Assembly: GCA_039704465.1 (NCBI GenBank) | Contig: JASFAU010000010.1 | Span: 930,001 to 994,000 of the forward strand | Length of the DNA stretch: 64,000 bases | Source of the DNA: Plasmodiophora brassicae | Taxonomy: Eukaryota; Endomyxa; Phytomyxea; Plasmodiophorida; Plasmodiophoridae | Reading direction: 5' to 3' | Part shown: positions 21,005-31,480 of the stretch, in pieces | Layout of the letters: each line of letters begins with the position of its first letter | Position numbering within the stretch: position 1 is the first letter of the stretch | Notes under the pieces: model-generated | What the model saw: only the letters and a program-made list of their open reading frames with translations | Databases searched by the model: none | Told to the model about the DNA's origin: nothing | Position numbers and translations under genes: made by a program

Positions 21005-22128
21005 TTACGATGACGCGTGGCCGGCGTCACCGCCCTGACCATCGGAGAACTCCAGAATGGTGCCGAAGAGGAAGTGTTGCACGACCTGTACGGGCGGCAG
21101 CGTTAACACCATTGCATAAAACGCAGCCAGCGCTTGATTACAGGGAATTTCCCAAGCACCTCTTTCTGGTACATGCGCAACAACCCTGGAGCACGCGTGT
21201 CAACCCTCGTCCCCGACCTGAACGGGAATCGAATTCGTACCCGAGTTGACCTTCTCCCACGTTGCCACGCCCGAGATGTCGTTCAGAATGGGCGAGTGCT
21301 CACCGAACGGCCCCGTCTTCATCTGTGCCCAGCCGCGACCGTTAGCACGGGCGCCCGAGCAGACAGCAGGTCGTTCACGGCGGCAACCTTGGTGATGAAC
21401 TTGACGCAACCCAGGTACAGGTACTCGTCCGCGTACCTGTCCAAGATCGACTCGGACAGGATCGAGCTCGGCGTGATGTGCGGATCGGGGCCATCGCAGA
21501 GCTGCGATGCGCCCCAGTAGAACGGAAGGAACTGGTAGTCGTCCAGGCCCCAGACGCCTTTGGAACCGGCCGGTTCCAGCCAGTACACGCTCTGTAGCTT
21601 GCGCGTGACCTCCAGGTACGCGACGAACACGCGCAGCACCAGATTCGCCAGGTCGTCCGGTTGCAGGAAGCCGAGCTTCGCCAGGCAGAACAGCCAGGCG
21701 ACGAACGTGAGCTCATGGCCCGTGCCGTAGTCGATCCGGGTCGGATCGCCGAACGACGCGGCCAGGTACGGGACGAGTTCGACGATCGCCGGGTGCATCT
21801 CGGCAGGCAGCAGTCCCCTCAGCAACGCCGGCGCCTGCTCCTCCAGCCTGGCCACCCACGTCCGGAACGCCCTGTTGCCGAAGCGCTGCGCGTTCGGCAA
21901 CGGCGGGATCTCGTCAACGACGCGCGCCAGGTTCCGCAGCACCGCCACGATCCCATCGACGGCCGGCGACGCCGCCGGCGCCGCCGACACCGGCCTGCCG
22001 CGAACCGCCTCGTTCAGCGCCGTGATGAACCCGAACACCTGCCTGTACGCCGGTGACTCGCGGAACAGCGCCAGGCGCGCGTGCAGCGCATCGATGTGCT
22101 TCGCCGGCGCCGCGAACGTGTGGACCAT
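21005..22128 (-). CDS. PTPA: Phosphotyrosyl phosphatase activator (PP2A activator, peptidyl-prolyl isomerase)
   Basis: Four exons (22128-21388, 21322-21241, 21185-21142, 21085-21005) join in phase to 315 residues. The family signature is clear: FGNRAFRTWVARLEE, then FGDPTRIDYGTGHELTFVAW, then KLQSVYWLEPAGSKGVWGLD DYQFLPFYWGASQL. Splicing restores the conserved C-terminal part, which no single frame shows: FITK-MKTGPFGEHSPILNDISG, then KVNSG-LLRMYQKEVLGKFP and VVQHFLFGTIL. PTPA binds the PP2A catalytic subunit and, with ATP-Mg, builds the active site; it also has proline isomerase activity. It is cytosolic/nuclear. The start ATG at 22128 gives the usual short N-terminus before the conserved helix. 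It is divergent from the CNH-VPS9 gene across about 290 bp. Confidence 0.94.
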
Positions 22129-22418
22129 TGCCCTCCACACCCGTCGAATGCGAATCCCCGAATGCGCGCGTTTTCGACGACGACGGGGATGGTGACCACG
22201 AGGCGGACCCTTGGGGCCAGGCAGTAGTGTGGGCCACGCGGACACGCCGCGGATGGAATGTTCTGGAACGTCAGTCGGCACACGACAGGCGCCATATTAT
22301 TTTCCGCGTTCGTGCCGACGTGTGCAGCCCCGAGGCCGAGGTGGGGGGCGGTAACGGTAACGGTAACGTTGCTCATTATCGTTTTGGTCCGATGATGCAG
22401 CCGGGGGCGGCGTTGTGA

Positions 22419-24711
22419 ATGGCGGCGGCGGCGGCGGCGGGCAGGTCGTGGATCCCGGTGTCGGATCGGCGGGTGCCGGTCGAGCACGGACGCGTGGTGT
22501 CGAGCAGCGCGTGGGAGGATCGCGGGGTGGTGCTGGGGACGGACCGCGGGCGCGTCCTGTGGCAGCCGGTCGAGTACGGGTTGCTGCTGCGCGGGCCGAA
22601 GGTGATCCCTGGATATGGCGCGTCGCCATCGCCCGTCGTCCAGGTTGAGGTCGTGGGACGTCTGAATGCCGTTCTTGCTCTTAAAGGTGCGATGCTGTGG
22701 AATCCGTTGTCGGTGGCGGGCCTGAGTAAAATGGGACAGATGGCGTTGTTGATGTGTACTCGTTACTGTCAATGACGCACATTGGAAGCGTGCCCGTCGT
22801 TGAATCGATGGGGCACGTCACCGATGTTGCTTGTTTTGTGACGCGGACGAATGCTGGAGCGGTTGAGGTTTTCGCAGCGACCCAAAGGCAGTTGAACGTT
22901 TCGTGCTGCCGTGAGGGGTCGCTTCACTTCCAGGCGACGGTCCGTGCTGTGGATAGTTCTTTCGTCGCCTACAGTCCCCTTGAACGTGCCCGCTGTTCGC
23001 ATAGAATCGTGCGCTCTTCGTTCCTGATGCACCTCTCGCTCTTGCGTGGATTTCTGGGAGGCTTTGCGTCGCGTTTGCTCAAGAGTTTATGCTTCTTGAC
23101 GTTGACACGGGATCGGTTGATTCTCTTTGGTGCCCGGCAACGTCGCCTATCTACGGGTTATCTGCTGACGGGCCAACAGGTATTTCACGCAAGGGCCACC
23201 ACTATGTGCACTGTTCAGCTCAACGCACATGGTCCTGTCATCGGCGGACAGGGCCGTTGCGTTTACTATGGGACCACCCGGTACAGAACGCAATCTAGTG
23301 CGAATGTTTCTGCCTGATATTCGACGTAGGACCCGTCGTTCGAGGGCGTGTAGCATGGGGTGTGTCGCGGTATGAAACTGTAATAACCCAAGATGTACCG
23401 TTAATCAGTTAACCGATTGACAGCCCTCCCCTATCGCTATTCACGAACAAGCTGGAATTGTTTGTGGCTTTCTCTGATCACGTCGGCGTGTTCTCTTCCG
23501 CCGATATCTCGAAGCCAGTTGGCAGGATCAACCTGAAGAACGTTGGGTGTTTCTCGTCCGTGTCGTCATGCGTTGTTGCTTGTGAGGGCTCACGGGTCAT
23601 CGTGCTTTGCGAAAACCAACAGCTGTACGCTGTCGCCACTGTTTCACTGAACGCTGCGTTCGATGTTCTTATGGGTGAATACGTAAATAGGGAAAGAAAT
23701 ACCGTTGCAGATGATGGAAGTCTTGACCGTTTGTTGAGGCCCATATTATCCCACGGATCCGACCATTCCTTGAATCTGTCAGCAACATCATTGTTGGTCG
23801 ATGTTTCGCGCCGAGCTATCCCTACGGATGGGCTGCAGTCGTTCTGCCGCCACATCCGTTTGTTTATGGGTAACTTGCGCGGACCCACCTTGTCGCAGCG
23901 CTTCGTAACACGAATCTGCAGATGCTCTTGCGTACTCTGTGGAGATGGTATTCTGTCAGGCCTTTAAGGACGACATCCTTGAGGATGTCATTGAGGAGCG
24001 GCTTTTCGTGGAAGGTGGGCTACAGGATTTAATCTTGCCATGCTTCCAAGACAAGGTGACACCATTGTCGAACGCTTCCGGGTCGCTTTGACCAATTAAT
24101 GTTCAGTTCCGAGCTGAAGATGATGCCTTTGGTTCCGTCTGCGGGACGTTGCAAGACTTCGACCTCAACAAGCTTGGCAGCTCTTTGCAGGTCATCCTGG
24201 TTCCTCAACGCCCTGGTGACAGCCAGCATTTGACTGATCTAACAGGTAGACGATCCGCGGTCGTTTTTCTCAGCGTCGTTGGCAACCATGTCCTCATTGA
24301 CGACGTTACCTTCCCCTGTGGCCATGCTGACCGCGCTCTCAGGCGCAGGTCAAAGCATACATACAGCCATTCGTGATGCGGGGGTAAACTCGGTGACGAC
24401 TTTGATCGTATTGCTGGCCCTCAGCGCCGTTATCGTCAGGACTCGTGCGGGATCCTGGATCTGACTGCGGACGAGTACATCCCTATTCTGATCTACGTCC
24501 TCATTCAAACTCGCCCGCCCCACATGTTCAGCACCTACATGTACATGTCGTCGTTCATCTCGCAGTCCAGCCTGCGTGGCCATACAGGTCCGTTCGTGCG
24601 TCCGCTCCCGTCTGCTCTGGACTCATCTGCCACATTGCAGGATACGTATTGACGACTCTCGCAATCGGTCTGTCGTCTCGCCTGTGTCCATATATGATTC
24701 CACATTTCTGA
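22419..24711 (+). CDS. CNH (Vps39/TGFBRAP1-like) beta-propeller fused to a VPS9 Rab5-GEF domain
   Basis: Multi-exon gene. The N-terminal half reads as a citron-homology propeller of the Vps39/TGFBRAP1 kind: DRGVVLGTDRGRVLWQPVEY, then VVQVEVVGRLNAVLALKDG joined across an intron (about 22686-22738) to VVDVYSLLSMTHIGSV. Later come EFMLLDVDTGSVDSLW and CLIFDVGPVVRGRVAW joined across 23374-23426 to a strand reading LELFVAFSDHVGVF. The C-terminal part carries the VPS9 hallmark LTADEYIPILIYVLIQTRPP, then SSFISQSSLRGHTG, joined by an intron to YVLTTLAIGL, exactly where VPS9 domains have GYYLTNLESAV. The product should act at early endosomes, recruiting and activating Rab5-type GTPases. Most intron boundaries between 23.0 and 24.4 kb are unresolved, so two adjacent genes cannot be fully excluded. 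I see no promoter-like gap or second start between the halves. Confidence 0.7.
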
Positions 24712-24945
24712 TGGCCCGTCCTTAGCGCTCGAACACATGAAACAGCTATCCCTAGAGAAGCAGGGCTCGCTCCTGAGGCGCCCTAGCGACGACGATGTGC
24801 TGAACGCTGTCACGGATCGCGTTCAGGCGGAACACGATGATTATCCTATCTAGACTGCTATTTAAACGTATCACTGTTCCAATCGATTGTGCACCCGCAC
24901 GCGTTGTATGACGAAACGGTTCCAGCTGGACTCGAGCATGCCTGT

Positions 24946-25408
24946 CTAGTCCCATTTCTGGAATTTCGACGCATACCCAAAGATCGGGTTCTGGTTCTGG
25001 GCAATGCGGTACTCCTTCTCCGCCTCCTTCCACTCCTTCGACATCGTACGTGGCACCGTGCCTAACCACCACATGACCCTCTCAGACTGGGGGCGCTCGC
25101 GCCGACACGACGCCAGGACACGTACGACGCGGAGTCAGAACGTGCATCATGGTGTACGCGCCGATCGTCGACGCCGTCAGGACGGCTATCACACCGAGCG
25201 CCCCCAGATCGTTAGCTCCCATGACGAACCCGATCGGTGTCCCCCCTTTGTTTGCCTTCGACAACTGATTGACGCAATTTTGGAAACCCGCGACTGGCTG
25301 TATATATTCGTAGGGACCAACAGTGACACTGAGTCGTCCCAGGGCTGCAGTCTGCACACAGTGACGTTTGTCGAATGGCAAGGTTGCGGTTGCAATTCGC
25401 AATGCCAC
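24946..25408 (-). CDS. Small single-helix protein, mitochondrial-type layout
   Basis: Two exons (25408-25129 and 25061-24946; 67-bp intron) join in phase to 131 residues. The single hydrophobic helix (LGALGVIAVLTASTIGAYTM) is followed by a short charged tail (SKEWKEAEKEYRIAQNQNP, then a C-terminus FQKWD). This resembles nucleus-encoded one-helix accessory subunits of respiratory complexes, but I cannot name one. The first ~55 residues are basic and free of acidic residues at the very start, as in a targeting peptide, and may contain another intron. It converges on the CNH-VPS9 gene. Confidence 0.5.
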
Positions 25409-25469
25409 GTTTACAGTTGAACATGAATAGCGCAGGCGTTCCTATTCACAGAGCTGAAAACTGCCCGCA

Positions 25470-25715
25470 ATGTCAAACGAAACGGTCGCCATTCCGATGG
25501 ACCCTGTTCCAGATCATCAGCAGGTCATGGTTGTTCAACGCGGTCAGGTTGAGCAACCCCAGGAGACAATACCAACGTTCGACGGAAGGGGGCCGAAGGC
25601 ACGCCCCGCGGTCTACCAGGAATCGAGCCAGCACTCACGCCGACCTGCTAACGCCCATCAGCGCAAACGCCCAAACGACCGCGTTCAGCGCGTAATACAG
25701 CTGTTGCCGGTTTAG
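25470..25715 (+). CDS. Hypothetical protein, possibly truncated by the duplication breakpoint
   Basis: An 81-residue open frame (MSNETVAIPMDPVPDHQQVM...) that is hydrophilic, Gln/Arg/Pro-rich and without a recognised domain. It ends 70 bp before the outer edge of the right duplication arm, so it may be the 5' remnant of a gene cut by that rearrangement. Support is limited to open frame and composition. Confidence 0.22.
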   Translation: MSNETVAIPMDPVPDHQQVMVVQRGQVEQPQETIPTFDGRGPKARPAVYQESSQHSRRPANAHQRKRPNDRVQRVIQLLPV

Positions 25716-26511
25716 TGCACCTCCACCGCGTACGCGAAACCGCCCTGTATCGCAATTTTCAGATCCGGATCTTTGGCGCATGGCCGTCTCGAAAGGTTAA
25801 GAGGCTCCTGTCGAGATCGACGATATGCCTGACGGTTAGGCCAGCAGGCTGCACCATGGCAGGCAGCACGACGGCGCGTGCACGTCTTGCAGAGGCGGCG
25901 TAGCTTAGGCGTTCATCGAGACCCGTTACTCGGACAGATCCGAACGTTTAACGTACGCGGTGTTTGTTCGTCAGTTGGGGTTCATGCGGACAGCTGGCCC
26001 TGGTCATGGTTGCCAACGCATTCGGCCCGCATTCCATGCGATGGCATCTATCGTGTCACCATGGATCTCCGCTCGCTGCCCGGTGGCTGAATTACAACCC
26101 GCTTCCCGCGCGATCTTTAGAAGCGTCCAAAGCGCCCGCACTGGCGCGAGATACAAGCGGTGTCGCCCTGGCCGCAGAACATGAGCGGTCTACTACCGGG
26201 GTGCTGGTGCCGTTATGCACGCCTCCCACAGATGCCGCCTTACGTACCATGCGTTTTCGAAACCTCTGCAACGTCTGAAATTCTACTGAGACCAGCGCAG
26301 CGACTGTGCAAGGCCCTTCGTCACCGCGCCCTGGTGTTCCCTACCAGTCGTTATGGTTGGCAGATTCCCGCGCGCCCGACTGTCTGCCCCCTGTAACGTG
26401 GCGTCCACCCCCCGGCGCGCGTATCCTCAACACTGCAGTGGTACCTCGGCCGCTAACCGGTCCCACCCGTGAATCTCGGCCGCATAACGAATTCGTTGGG
26501 CGTCTGTTGAT

Positions 26512-27064
26512 ATGAGCAACCGCATCGGGAGAGTGACGTCGCGCTCGACAACGAGGCGCCCCCATCTGTGCCGCGTTCTGGGCCGGGCGCTGATCAGGTT
26601 CGGTGCCTGGCTGTCGCCGCCAGGAGACATCGAGGCAGAGGTCCGGCCAGCTCACCGCCTGCTACCCATTCGCCTTAATCTTATGTTGTATGCAGAACGA
26701 GGCTTTACGGAAACGCATTCGAGAGCTCGAGGCAATGATCACCCATGTCGACCCTACCAGTCCTGGGTATGCCCTGCATAGTGTAATGCAACGATCCGCA
26801 ACTGACCTGGCTGTGAGCAGAACAGCTCCTGGGGCGCCTCCGTCTTCGCCTGCCGGAGCTGGCCAAGACCAGCAGACCACACTGCAAAGCGCACCCGACA
26901 AAGCAGAGAGCTTTGCACCCGACAAAGCAGACAGTGACCTCACACCTGCCAAGGCAGAGCCTGCTCACGACGATTCGGTAGTGCTCGATGCCGACGACCT
27001 TGCGTTCCAGGCTCTCCTGGAACGTTGGCGACAACGCTACGTGAGCTCGGATTTAGATGATTGA
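26512..27064 (+). CDS. Small coiled-coil protein, copy 2 of an inverted gene pair
   Basis: Paralogue of the gene at 18166-18718 with the same two-exon structure: start ATG at 26512, intron ending in TATGCAG before NEALRKRIRELEAMI, stop at 27062-27064. It codes for the same ~165-residue acidic-tailed protein. The two copies differ by a handful of substitutions and share all splice signals and the stop, so both appear functional. Function unknown. Confidence 0.6.
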
Positions 27065-27534
27065 TTACAAATTACAACCTTGTCGGCAATCTGTCCCCAC
27101 ACTCCCCACTCTGTGGCATTGGAGCGTTCTGGCACGAAGGTGCTGCCATGTGTCCAGCGATATGTAGCCGATTGGTAGCCTCATATCAGGAGTATGTTCC
27201 CATCGCCGCCACTCGCATGGCCTTGCAGCCGATCCGTTGACGATGGCATCGCCTGAACTGTGCCCTCCTCGATCGCCGCGATCCGCCTGAGCTGAATACC
27301 TGTACGCCTGCCCGACAAGCGTGATCCAGCCGCAGGCATACTGTAATCGCATACAAGGTACCGGCCACAAGCCCCGCTCTCGCGATCATCATCGACAGCG
27401 CATTGCAGAGTAGATAGGTCCCTGAACAGCAGCCCCGAAGATAATCACCAGTTGACTGGCAGGCATGATGTCGAGTACGGTCAAACACTGAAGCGACGAC
27501 GAGAACCCATGAATGTGTTCGAGATCGGTTTAGG

Positions 27535-27863
27535 TCAGCGGTTCCCCTGCGGGTTCGGAATATCATGTCCGCTGTTGTCTTGTTGCAACGTGTCGCCCGG
27601 TTCGTACTGGGGCTCACCATGGGCCCCCAGCTGCTGCTCTGGTTGTTCCTTTTGGCCGAGAAGCTGTTGCACCTGCTCTTCGTGTTGTTCCAGCGTCTGG
27701 AGCTCATGAGGATCCAGATCCACGGGCACGTGCTCGTCCGGCCCAGCTGTCATTGGATCTAGGGATCGTTCGTGGTCGTCGCTGTCTGGTCCGGCCCATC
27801 CTGTTGGTCGCCAGTGCCAACGTGCGTCTCCTGCATCGCGCGGGGACTGTGCGTCTCCTGCTG
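27535..27863 (-). pseudogene. Truncated copy of the IQ-motif protein C-terminus
   Basis: The minus strand encodes a diverged copy of the last ~100 residues of the protein at 16488-17672 (HELQTLEQHEEQVQQLLGQK, then a changed C-terminal end). The IQ motif and N-terminal two thirds are missing. It is a by-product of the segmental duplication and has no start of its own beyond an internal Met. Confidence 0.75.
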
Positions 27864-27966
27864 ATGATCATTTCCGTTACGGTGGTCTCCTCCGCAGAGC
27901 GTCGAACTGCGCCGATGGAGCGCGATGTCGACCGTCAGGACGGCGAGGCGGAGCGTTCGCAGCGGG

Positions 27967-28200
27967 GCACAACTTCACTGATGCGGAATACGTTCAGTTG
28001 GCCCGCTCGTGGTTGAACGTGTCTCAGGACCCTGCAACAGGGACAGGGCGAGGACCATATCTGCCGCGTCACCAGTGCCGGGGGGTGCGATCGGCACGTT
28101 CTCTGCAGTCCAAATGGAGCACATCCAGCGAGAGGTTTCCAGGTTTGTCGAAAGAGCCGATCATGCCAGGGAAGCCTGTAGCGGCGTTGACTTTGAGTTG
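27967..28200 (+). pseudogene. Relic of a NAM/Myb-SANT-like DNA-binding domain (Harbinger-associated type)
   Basis: One frame gives NFTDAEYVQLARSWLNVSQD followed by PATGTGR, the start of the Myb/SANT-like (NAM-associated) domain found in PIF/Harbinger accessory proteins and their descendants. About 100 bases on, another frame gives MEHIQREVSRFVERADHARE, resembling the next conserved helix of that family (IQ-x-E-V-x-x-F). The two parts are in different frames and no complete gene is visible. It abuts the right duplication arm. Confidence 0.45.
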
Positions 28201-28299
28201 GAGGTCGACATCGGCAGCTGTGAGCTTGCACAGGTACTCTGCTCCAAACCGTGGAACGTTCGCAGCGGAAGAGCAGGGCGGTGCGCGATGTTGATCCCG

Positions 28300-29100
28300 C
28301 CTCGCCTATGCAAGACTTCTGCTACCCTGGTAGGCGACGGCGGGCGAGTGATCAGATCTAGTACGCGTAGATTGCTGTGCGCCTCATCGTCACGTGATGA
28401 CACCTACCATGGCGTACGCCCAGACGTTCACGGGGACGTTGGCAGGCGTACAGCACGTCGTCTTGTGGCCATCATGGGTCTACTGGCCCGTGCCGCTATC
28501 GGCGTCGTCGTCGGTGGATCCTCAGGCAGGTGCGACGGGGGAGTCGAAGACTCGTGACGCGCGATGCGGAACACAACGACACGTCTGGTGGCCGTGCTCG
28601 ACGAGTCTGGGTGGTGTTGATGGCCGACACTGTCGTCGGGTCGCCTGCTGCACTTTGGCCGATGTCCTCGATGTATACCACCCTCCATCAGCACAATTAC
28701 AAAATCCGATCCCCACCGATGTGGTGCCGCACAACCAGGTCAGCATGGTCTGGAGGCGCATCTTGCCACATTGGCGACAGTGGATGCGAGCCGTCTGTCA
28801 GGAACCTGGTGCCACCATCCTCCGTGCCTGCTGCGATGCCAGGCATGCACGCGAACTGACTGTCAGTCTTTTCGATGCAACCGTCCTGCATCCAATTCCC
28901 GGCCAGTGACAATGAATGACTTGGAGTGGTCGCTGCTCTGGACCGCAGTCGGAGGTTCGGACGATCAGTTATGGAATATTTGACGTTTCCACTAATCGCT
29001 CTATCGATAGTGGGCGTCTCCTTTTCCTGATTTCCGTTATCATCGTCGTGATCCAGATCAGGCTGACTAACCGCCAGTTGGGGGAACTGTTCCAGCAGTA
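28300..29100. other. About 0.8 kb without a recognisable gene
   Basis: Open frames of 150-180 codons exist on both strands, but they overlap one another, have no family resemblance and give no coherent splice model. The right end (28980-29100) leads into the Q-rich inverted repeat. Confidence 0.35.
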
Positions 29101-29104
29101 ACAT

Positions 29105-29345
29105 CAAGCGAACGGCCAGCAGCAGCAGGAACTGTTCCAGCAGCAACAGGAGGCGATCGGCCAGCACCACAGCAGGAACTGTTCCAGCAGCAACCGGGTT
29201 TATTCGTGTGGGTGGTCACAGATGATGCGCAATCAGGTGGAACGTTTGGTGTTGCAGTTGTTGGTGCAGCTCCTGTTGGAGCGCCTCCTGTTGTTGCTGG
29301 AACCGTTCCTGCTGTGCAGCTGGCCGATCGCCTCCTGTTAAAACG
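29105..29345. repeat. Glutamine-codon-rich inverted repeat
   Basis: The left part reads CAG/CAA-rich on the plus strand (QQQQELFQQQQEAIGQ). The right part reads almost the same on the minus strand (AAQQERFQQQQEALQQEL). Shared blocks such as GGAGGCGATCGGCCAGC occur near 29150 and, inverted, near 29325. The arms are about 90 bp with a spacer of roughly 70 bp. It looks like an inverted duplication of a Q-rich coding fragment. Confidence 0.6.
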
Positions 29346-29559
29346 TACCCGGTAATCACAGCTCTGTAAATAATGCACATCTGTCAGCCGGCAGCAGTAC
29401 CGGGGGCGTACCACCTCTATTCTGCGTGATCCAGACATCGGATCGGATATTGTCGAGGCTCCTGCTACCAAATGTGCTCGAATAGTGCTAATTGTCAGTC
29501 AATATCGTCGAAGCACTGATTTGTGCAGGTCCGAAGGCGCCGGCCACGCGCATGTATCT

Positions 29560-29985
29560 GCTCGGTACTGATCCGTCGACGACCCCGGTACTGGGCCGCC
29601 GACGACCCCAGCCCTCATGCTGTTAACGTCGTTGAATTGTTGATCGCAACGGAGACAGTCACGGTCAATTTTGGCCGGCCGTCCAAGCAAACGCCACTCT
29701 ACAATGTCGTCAAGATGGACCATCCCGCCATTAATGGTCGAGGTGCGGCTGGAGGTCCTGGGCCGGCATCGACCTGGTGACCGGCAACCCGGTGTTACGT
29801 TTGCTGCCATCCGAAATGGTTTCCCTGATACCGTCGAAATGCTGGTCCGCCGCAACGGGATTGACGTTATCGCGGGCAACCCGTTGCTGGAGTCCGTCCT
29901 GGGAGGCCATGTCAGTATTGTGCAGATGCTGGTCAACGATCCCGGGGTCGACGTCAACGCCGAGTCCCGTTGCTGGAGGCGCAGC
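29560..29985 (+). pseudogene. Broken ankyrin-repeat gene fragment
   Basis: Ankyrin-like units are visible but distributed over two frames. One frame carries NVVELLIATETVTVNFG, and another, downstream, carries GFPDTVEMLVRRNGIDVIAG then NPLLESVLGGHVSIVQMLVN and DPGVDVNAES. The frame changes near 29770. The reading frame then runs straight into transposase-derived DNA at 29985, so the gene was cut by that rearrangement. No start or upstream domains are seen. Confidence 0.6.
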
Positions 29986-30349
29986 TACGCAAGGGTTCAC
30001 CATGAACATCGCCGGCAACCTTCAGCTGGTCTCCGCGGCAGCGTTGCTGAGACTGGACTTCCACAAACGGTACAATCATGTTCGACAACGACAACCCACT
30101 TCTGTTCGGATGCCCGGATTCGTTTCCGGCGTCGTTACCGATTGTGTTCAAAGGCGACATCAAGTCGTACGTCCTGATGGCGCCTTTGAAAGAAATAGGT
30201 AACGACACCGGAAACGAATCCGGGCATCCGAACAGAAACGGGCTGTCGTTGTCGAACATGTACCGTTTGTGGAAGTCCAGTCTCAGCACCGCTGCCGCGG
30301 AGACCAGCTGAAGGTTGCCGGCGATGTTCATGGTGAACCCTTGCGTAGA
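29985..30349. repeat. 365-bp head-to-head palindrome of transposase-fragment DNA
   Basis: The left half (29985-~30167) and right half (~30168-30349) are reverse complements with only scattered differences and essentially no spacer; the centre is near AGTCGTACGT at about 30162-30171. Each half encodes the same end of a transposase (MFDNDNPLLFGCPDSF in one, MFDNDSPFLFGCPDSF in the other). The right half continues into the longer transposase region on the minus strand. The left half ends where the ankyrin fragment starts. Confidence 0.85.
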
Positions 30350-31480
30350 TGTCAGGGTCGACTTCATCCTCTTAATCCATCGTTCCATCGGATAAGTCCA
30401 CACGAACCCAGAAATCGGGCCCCATTGGCGAATGACTTCCGGAAGGTGGATCAGCGAATGCATCTGCACGCACAGTGTGACAATCAGTATGTAGATATTA
30501 AGATACTGATAAACGGGGCTCGTACCGATATCGTCAAACCGTTTCCGAACCTCACCGCAAGACGTCGGCGCCGTCAATGCCAGACGTCACCGCGATAGGG
30601 TACTCGTTGAAGCGCAGCGCCTCCAGCATGAACGGACCATACGTATCTCCGAAATAACGGCCATCTGTCCAGTCGCGAAGACTGTCGGACGACCGAATTC
30701 CCAGAAGAATATTTCGATGACGTTCGATTTCCGATCGAATGATGCCAAACATATGCGCCGACCGAAACAGCGACTGGAGAAACAGGATGCGGGAAAAGCA
30801 GAAGAACCGTTCGGACTGGTTCGAACAACAATCCCAGTCCGGTGGGGAATCACACTCTGGCCACAGGAGACCGTTGCAGCATACGCGATACTCGAGGAAC
30901 GGTATCGAGACGCGCGAATCCGACAGATAGGAGCGTAGCTGGGCAAGGGTGGTGATCTCCCCAGAACGTTGAAGCGGAAGCACAGGATCGGCGTACAAAC
31001 ACTCTCCAAGGTCGTCCACAGGACAGCCCTTACTGGCAGCGTATTCCTTGAACTGTCAGAATTAGAGACAAATATACCGTTTGTCAGACGCGGTGCTTAC
31101 GAATCGGGTATACTCCGTCTGGCGTCTTATGTCATCTTTTGTTAGCCTCTCCAATGAACGACTTAGCGACGCCTGCGTACGCTGACCGCGGGCAAACTCG
31201 TCCAGGCATTCCACCGCACGTATAGAGGACGGATCCACCTTCAGCGGAGCCAATCGCTTCGGAATCTCCTCTTTGAGGAACTAAGATTATAACCCGAGTT
31301 CATTACGGTACTTCTGCTGGAATTCCATCGACCGGATGTCGTCGGCAGACATCCCTGCAACGTCTTCTAATAAGCCCGCCGTAAAGTCGAAGTCGACTGA
31401 TGGGGGACCATCAGGGGGTCAGTATACAGCCATAGTTGGTCTATCCCGACGACCCATTTCGTCAGGGATGCCCCCACCAT
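30168..31480 (-). mobile_element. Remnant of a tnp2/Plavaka-like (CACTA/KDZ-related) transposase gene
   Basis: The minus strand carries transposase-like exons. About 31290-31420 encodes DFTAGLLEDVAGMSADDIRS. About 31062-31250 encodes a Lys/Arg-rich helix. About 30570-31019 ends with SDSLRDWTDGRYFGDTYG and IAVTSGIDGADVL, which fits the DWFDG...ALG-STDG pattern of tnp2-type transposases. After a likely ~105-bp intron (30472-30577) comes MHSLIHLPEVIRQWGP followed by TYPMERWIKRMKS. This matches the H-x-L-x-H...GP...P-x-E-R block at the C-terminal side of Plavaka/tnp2 transposases. The reading runs into the palindrome centre, beyond which it is antisense, so the gene is truncated there. Element ends were not found. 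Confidence 0.6.

Larger units (their letters stand above)
25785..27863 (-). repeat. Right arm of the large inverted segmental duplication
   Basis: Reverse-complement copy of 17379-19107. It is longer by about 350 bp, mostly between 25905 and 26390, where it has sequence absent from the left arm. It includes an intact coiled-coil gene (26512-27064) and only the last ~100 codons of the IQ-motif gene, so the left locus looks like the donor. Confidence 0.85.

Noticed and set aside
24029..24229. A small minus-strand protein (AVTRALRNQDDLQRAAKLVE)
   Set aside because: It looks helical but lies antisense within the CNH-VPS9 gene, has no splice partners and no family resemblance.
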